A stretch of DNA of 47,775 bases from Candidatus Poribacteria bacterium. Its GTDB lineage: Bacteria; Poribacteria; WGA-4E; WGA-3G. This document shows, piece after piece, positions 43,788-47,775 of this stretch; position 1 is the stretch's first letter, and every line of letters begins with the position of its first letter. A program made the position numbers and the translations under genes. The stretch covers positions 1 through 47,775 of the forward strand of contig JAJDWA010000006.1 in NCBI GenBank assembly GCA_022825825.1, read 5' to 3'. Under the pieces are notes generated by a model that saw only the letters and a list, made by a program, of their open reading frames with translations, had not been told where the DNA came from and did no database searches.

Positions 43788-44570
43788 TTATGCTGCCTTG
43801 CTTTGGACAAGACGTCTCCGCGCACTCGCTCGTGCTAATCCTACGTCCAGTGTGATATGTCGGTCTTCAGTCATGCCGAGATTAATCGCGTGTGCGGTTT
43901 CAAGGTTGAATCCCCACTCAATCCATTCAGGTCTGTCGGCCTCTGGAATATCTCCTGCGACTACAACCTTCATGATACTAATGCCTTTACCGAGGTCATA
44001 GGCACGTTGGATATATTCCAAATGTTTTTCAAAAGGACCGCCTTCTAACATCCTGCCTTCTTTGTTCGCTGTTGTGAGGATAACATCGATCTCAGGATGA
44101 TCAATTACAGCATCCATAACTGCCCCTGTGTATATGTGTGTGGAGCATCCAATAACACGAACTTTGCCAGCCGCTTTCGCTTCACGAAATGCATCAAACG
44201 CCCCTTCACGTTCCCGTGTTGCCAAATCTTCTGGGGAAGAAATTGCGTGTAACAACATCACATCTATATACTCTGTCTGCAGTTCACGCAAAGCTTTTTC
44301 TATGCTGGCTGATGCACTTTCGTGATCTTTGTTGGCAGTTTTCGTTTGGATGACAATTTCTTTGCGGTTACTCTGTCGGATTGCTTCACCAAGGTGCGGT
44401 TGTGTTCCGTAGCCTTCGGCAGTGTCCCAAAAGGTAATTCCTTCGTCAAGTGCCTTCAGCATCATTTTGGCACCGGCTTCATGCGTTTTGCATGTGTCTC
44501 CGAGTCGCCCTGCCCCGAAGCAGAGTCGTGAGATTTCCAAACCTGTTTTTCCATAAGTAAGATATTCCAT
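43788..44570 (-). CDS. aldo/keto reductase
   Basis: A 260-residue NADPH-dependent (beta/alpha)8 reductase. The tetrad is complete: Asp49 and Tyr54 in FWDTAEGYG, Lys77 in IQTKTA, His108 in MLLHAIS. The N-terminal MEYLTYGKTGLEISRLCFG is typical. I start at 44570 because GGAGG lies a few bases upstream; the frame extends to 44666 with a poor N-terminus. The substrate is unknown; its neighbours act on polyols and amino sugars. Confidence 0.88.
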   Translation of the reverse strand: MEYLTYGKTGLEISRLCFGAGRLGDTCKTHEAGAKMMLKALDEGITFWDTAEGYGTQPHLGEAIRQSNRKEIVIQTKTANKDHESASASIEKALRELQTEYIDVMLLHAISSPEDLATREREGAFDAFREAKAAGKVRVIGCSTHIYTGAVMDAVIDHPEIDVILTTANKEGRMLEGGPFEKHLEYIQRAYDLGKGISIMKVVVAGDIPEADRPEWIEWGFNLETAHAINLGMTEDRHITLDVGLARASARRRLVQSKAA

Positions 44571-44739
44571 TTCTGCCTCCATATTCTTATAATGTTTAGC
44601 TATAAGGATAAAATTACATATTTCCCTTATGCTCAGTCGTGATTCATTCAAGGTGTAAGAATACATTAACCGAATTTGACTAAAAATGCAACACTTTTTT
44701 CTGGAAACAAATCAATTTTTAGTTTATAGTAAAGCCATT

Positions 44740-45891
44740 ATGAAACTTAGTGGATACACAATTTTCGATAATACACCCTTTAAAATTACGCTTACGAATG
44801 ACCGTGTTCAGTCAATAAGCGAGGTAAAATCTGCTGATTGTAACACGTGGATTGCACCTGCCTTAGTAGATATTCAGGTAAATGGATTCGCGGGATTTGA
44901 TCTCAATGTAGCCACCGTCACAGCAGCAGATGTGTGTGCGATGGTTCGTACGCTCTGGCGTGTTGGCACTGGTTCCTTATGTCCAACAATAGTGACAGCA
45001 TCTTATGAAGATACCCACAACTCTCTAAGTGCAATTGTAAACGCATGTAAGGAAGATAAAACCGTAAATCACTCTATACTTGGTATCCACCTTGAAGGTC
45101 CGTACATTTCTGAAGTAGATGGTCCGCGTGGTGCACATCCGAAAGCACACGTTAGAGATCCCAATTGGGACGAATTTCAACAGTGGCAGGACATAGCAGA
45201 AGGCATGATCTGCATTGTAACGCTTGCTCCTGAGAAAGCAGGTGCTATTCCGTTTATTGAAAAATTAGTTGCAAATGGTATCGTTGTAGCGTTAGGGCAT
45301 ACGAATGCGTCTGCGGAAGATATTCGTGCTGCAATTGGTGCAGGCGCGACACTTTCTACACATCTCGGCAACGGCGCACACGCGGTGATACGAAGACATC
45401 CGAACTATATTTGGGAACAACTCGCTGCAGATGAACTCCACGCGAGTCTTATTGTTGATGGGCATCACCTTCCACCTGCTGTTGTTAAATCAATGATGCG
45501 TGCGAAAACACTTGATAAGTGCATTCTCATCAGCGATGCTACTGCGTTAGCAAGCATGCCGCCTGGGGATTATCAGTTTGCTGGACAACCGGTGGAATTG
45601 ACTTCAGATAGATGCGTCCGTTTAGCCGGCACGGAGTATCTCGCTGGTTCTGCCATTGAGTTGGCACGAGGCGTAGAAAACAGTGTGAAGTTTGCCGGAA
45701 TTTCGCTGGCAGAGGCAGTTTCATTTGCAACGTTACAACCTGCACGGTTACTCGGTGTGGAAAAAGATATTTTTAATATCGGTGAAAATAACCACCTAAA
45801 TCTGATTCTATTTGAGTGGAACGATGCAACTTGTGAGATAAATTTGATAGCAACGATTCTTAAAGGGCAAATGGTTTATCAGAGAGATTAA
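44740..45891 (+). CDS. nagA: N-acetylglucosamine-6-phosphate deacetylase-like amidohydrolase
   Basis: A 383-residue metal-dependent amidohydrolase that would deacetylate GlcNAc-6-P in amino-sugar recycling. Motifs match E. coli NagA: DIQVNGFAGFD in place of HxH, Glu119 (HLEGPY), His187 (LGHTNA), His208 (THLGNG), and catalytic Asp266 (ISDATAL). The start at 44740 (MKLSGYTIFD) fits the fold; the frame opens earlier at 44686 with non-conserved residues. It ends 27 bp from the convergent dehydrogenase gene. A deacetylase acting on a related sugar is an alternative. Confidence 0.82.
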   Translation: MKLSGYTIFDNTPFKITLTNDRVQSISEVKSADCNTWIAPALVDIQVNGFAGFDLNVATVTAADVCAMVRTLWRVGTGSLCPTIVTASYEDTHNSLSAIVNACKEDKTVNHSILGIHLEGPYISEVDGPRGAHPKAHVRDPNWDEFQQWQDIAEGMICIVTLAPEKAGAIPFIEKLVANGIVVALGHTNASAEDIRAAIGAGATLSTHLGNGAHAVIRRHPNYIWEQLAADELHASLIVDGHHLPPAVVKSMMRAKTLDKCILISDATALASMPPGDYQFAGQPVELTSDRCVRLAGTEYLAGSAIELARGVENSVKFAGISLAEAVSFATLQPARLLGVEKDIFNIGENNHLNLILFEWNDATCEINLIATILKGQMVYQRD

Positions 45892-45918
45892 CCAATGTTC
45901 ATTACAGTAAACCCAGGA

Positions 45919-47277
45919 TTATCTACCGACACCGATGTAATGGAAACCGGCATTTCTTGCCTCTTGTGGTGAAAAGACGTTGCGTCCATCAATGAGAATC
46001 GGTGTTTTCATCTGTTTAGCGAGTTTGCGTAGTTCCAGCCTATGGTAAAGTTCCCATTCGGTAACAAGCACAAGCGCGTCTGCATCGTGAGCAAGCAGGT
46101 ACACATCTTCAATAAAATTAACGGAGATTTCTCGCAGGGCTTGCTGCGCGTTTGGAATTGCAATTGGGTCGTGTACACGGACATTTGCTCCTTCCACAAC
46201 GAGTTGACGGATAATATCAAGTGAGGGTGCCTCTCGGATGTCATCTGTATTGGGCTTAAATGCAAGCCCAAGAATACCAATAGTTTTCCCGTTGAGCGTT
46301 TTCAAAACGGTTCGCAATTTTTGGACAATCCGTTTGCGCTGTTCAAAGTTAACCGTACGCGCAGCTTCTGTAATCGGCATTTCGTATCCCGCCTGTGCAG
46401 CAACATTCAATAAAGCAGCGGTATCTTTCGGATAGCAGCTCCCCCCCCAACCCAAGCCAGCACGGAGAAACCTATGTCCAATCCGCGAGTCAAGCCCAAT
46501 GCCACGCGCCACCTCTGTTACATCCGCCCCGACATCCTCACAAAGACCACCAATTTCGTTAATGAAACTAATTTTTAGGGCAAGAAACGTATTGGCAGCG
46601 TATTTAATCATCTCTGCGCTGTTCGGGTCTGTCGTCATCATCGGTGGTAGGTGATAAGCAGCGGGACGTGGTAAAGAAGGCGGTGGGTCAAATGTCTGTT
46701 CCAATATAGGTTGATATAGGTGTCGCAAATCATCTAAGGCATCATTGCTGTTTGCACCAACAACAATTCTATCTGGATAGAACGCGCCTTGTAATGCCAA
46801 ACCTTCTTGCAAAAACTCCGGATTAGAAGCAACTGAAACATTACCTTGCATATTGCGTTCTGAAAATACATTTTCAACTACTTCTGCGACACACCTATTC
46901 GTGCCGATTGGCACAGTGGATTTGATAACAAGGGTGTAGTGTTTATCTGGATGGCATACTTCTGCAACCTCTCTTGCAGCTTCTTCTACGTGCCGTGTAT
47001 CCGCTGCTCCACTCTGTTTTGGCGGTGTGCCAACCGCAATCATAATAAGTTCTGCGTCTGGGACCACCTCAGCAACATTCGGTGTGAAACGTATAGTCCG
47101 CCCTATTTCGTCCAGAAGAGACTGAATGCCAGGTTCATGGATAGGACTTTTCCCTTCTTGTAAAAGGCTTAGTTTACTGTTGTCTTTATCTACTGCGGCG
47201 ACATCGTGGTTAAGGTAGGCGAGGACAGCTGCTGTTGTCAATCCTACATATCCTGTTCCGATAATTGTTATTTTCAT
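45919..47277 (-). CDS. UDP-glucose/GDP-mannose dehydrogenase family enzyme
   Basis: A 452-residue NAD-dependent nucleotide-sugar dehydrogenase, most like UDP-glucose 6-dehydrogenase, which makes UDP-glucuronate for surface glycans. N-terminal Rossmann GTGYVGLTTA, catalytic Cys281 in GWGGSCYPKDTAALL, and GLAFKPNTDDIREAPS in the C-terminal NAD domain are clear. A Pro-rich insertion at about 197-214 (starting DPPPSLPRP) is unusual for the family. I start at 47277 (MKITIIGTGYVG) behind TTAAGGCAA; the frame extends to 47310. Confidence 0.9.
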   Translation of the reverse strand: MKITIIGTGYVGLTTAAVLAYLNHDVAAVDKDNSKLSLLQEGKSPIHEPGIQSLLDEIGRTIRFTPNVAEVVPDAELIMIAVGTPPKQSGAADTRHVEEAAREVAEVCHPDKHYTLVIKSTVPIGTNRCVAEVVENVFSERNMQGNVSVASNPEFLQEGLALQGAFYPDRIVVGANSNDALDDLRHLYQPILEQTFDPPPSLPRPAAYHLPPMMTTDPNSAEMIKYAANTFLALKISFINEIGGLCEDVGADVTEVARGIGLDSRIGHRFLRAGLGWGGSCYPKDTAALLNVAAQAGYEMPITEAARTVNFEQRKRIVQKLRTVLKTLNGKTIGILGLAFKPNTDDIREAPSLDIIRQLVVEGANVRVHDPIAIPNAQQALREISVNFIEDVYLLAHDADALVLVTEWELYHRLELRKLAKQMKTPILIDGRNVFSPQEARNAGFHYIGVGR

Positions 47278-47496
47278 GTTTTGCCTTAAGTGAAACGCGT
47301 TCCTTGCCAAAATTAGTCGGGTTATTGGCGAGGATTAACAATACGAGGTTTGAAATTTGTCTTATTTCTAAGATAACATAGAGATTATAGCATATCTGTT
47401 GTCTTTGCGTCAGTTATAAATATATAGAACTTGCGCAGATTCGGGGACTTTTGTGTAGATTCCGTAGATTTGTCAAAGATTTACCCCTTTAATTAT
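47278..47496. other. intergenic, promoter region of the UDP-sugar dehydrogenase
   Basis: AT-rich, without a gene. A possible promoter lies near 47380-47440 on the minus strand, but no firm boxes were picked. Confidence 0.35.
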
Positions 47497-47775
47497 AACT
47501 ATAGTTTGGACAATTTTTCATACGTGAGTTCAATATAAGAATTGGTTTTCTACATCAGTTACCAATCCTGACACAATACGCAAACCCTCTTTGCTCCAGC
47601 GGAGCAATATGTTTATAGCCACAGTCCGAACTGACATCTCCCGCTCCAGCGGAGCGGTATTTAGTAACCCAACACATAGCACTCCGCTGGAGTGCGAGAA
47701 TGTTCTCATAATGTTTTCTATAAACATAGCACTCCGCTGGAGTGCGGTATTTTTCGCTGGTTTCACCGATATGGG
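47497..47775. repeat. MITE-like repeat element, copy 2 (truncated by window end)
   Basis: Starts with the terminal repeat AACTATAGTTTGGACAATTT and carries the same row of palindromes as copy 1 in reverse order and orientation. It aligns with copy 1 from its right end back to about position 87, where the window stops. Some palindrome arms differ from copy 1 on both sides in a compensating way (for example TTGCTCC-GCT-GGAGCAA at about 47591-47607 here versus GCACTCC-GCT-GGAGCAA in copy 1). Confidence 0.8.

Noticed and set aside
1..47775. The inverted end repeats as terminal repeats of one 47-kb transposon
   Set aside because: Each end is itself a small element with its own inverted termini (copy 1 is complete), and the interior carries core genes such as rplU, guaA, clpB and purN with no transposition genes.
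1..47775. tRNA, rRNA, prophage, restriction-modification, toxin-antitoxin or known anti-phage systems
   Set aside because: No matching sequence or domain was seen on either strand; dprA is the only DNA-uptake gene, and vWA/TPR genes here lack the ATPases that mark known defence clusters.

Overview
The window is a 47.8 kb bacterial segment of moderate GC content. It combines housekeeping genes (rplU, rpmA, guaA, dprA, clpB, purN, a UDP-glucose dehydrogenase) with many secreted or lipid-anchored repeat proteins (TPR, WD40, YWTD, LRR, LamG, Ig-like, vWA). It also carries many short palindromic intergenic repeats. The gene mix and the repeat style resemble Candidatus Poribacteria (sponge-associated or marine uncultured bacteria). 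That assignment is inference from remembered genome character, not a database result. The window looks like a whole contig: both ends lie in inverted copies of the same short repeat element, the kind of sequence at which assemblies break.

Layout. 1-365: MITE-like element. 583-1201: rplU-rpmA with promoter and terminator. 1321-3377: two DUF4398 envelope lipoproteins, the second with an OmpA domain. 3432-6226: small hypothetical gene, guaA, an M14/AstE-like metallohydrolase. 6217-7392 (minus): class V aminotransferase. 14266-7780 (minus): ECF sigma factor, zinc-finger anti-sigma factor and a 1573-residue TPR protein. 14594-15244 (minus): Ig-like lipoprotein. 15752-16729 (minus): dprA. 16897-17127: a strong sigma-70-type promoter ahead of an unannotated 50-residue Cys-rich peptide ORF. 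17326-23747 (plus): seven secreted or lipoprotein genes separated by palindromic repeats. 26515-23924 (minus): clpB. 28562-26749 (minus): two LamG paralogues with the same C-terminal tail. 29746-28820 and 30439-29834 (minus): TIM-barrel epimerase-like protein and purN.

39671-30679 (minus) is the most distinctive block. It holds a formylglycine-generating-enzyme-like protein, a TPR protein, an ECF sigma factor, an anti-sigma factor, and four tandem vWA proteins with a TonB-like N-terminal anchor. The first two vWA proteins carry two vWA domains. The third has lost most of its second domain through an internal deletion and a frameshift, and its remnant is still visible. The fourth ends after the first domain. 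41679-40078 (minus): three-repeat Ig lipoprotein. 42154-45891: polyol dehydrogenase, SpoU methyltransferase, aldo/keto reductase and an N-acetylglucosamine-6-phosphate deacetylase-like protein. 47277-45919 (minus): UDP-glucose/GDP-mannose dehydrogenase.

Two loci share a plan: an ECF sigma factor and a membrane anti-sigma factor sit directly upstream of a large envelope protein (giant TPR) or protein family (tandem vWA). Together with the lipoprotein island this suggests a bacterium that spends much of its genome on regulated, fast-evolving envelope scaffolds. The best candidates for undescribed biology are the ECF/anti-sigma/vWA array, the Cys-rich small peptide, the shared C-terminal tail of the LamG proteins, and the MITE/palindrome families. 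No tRNA, rRNA, CRISPR array or prophage was recognised.
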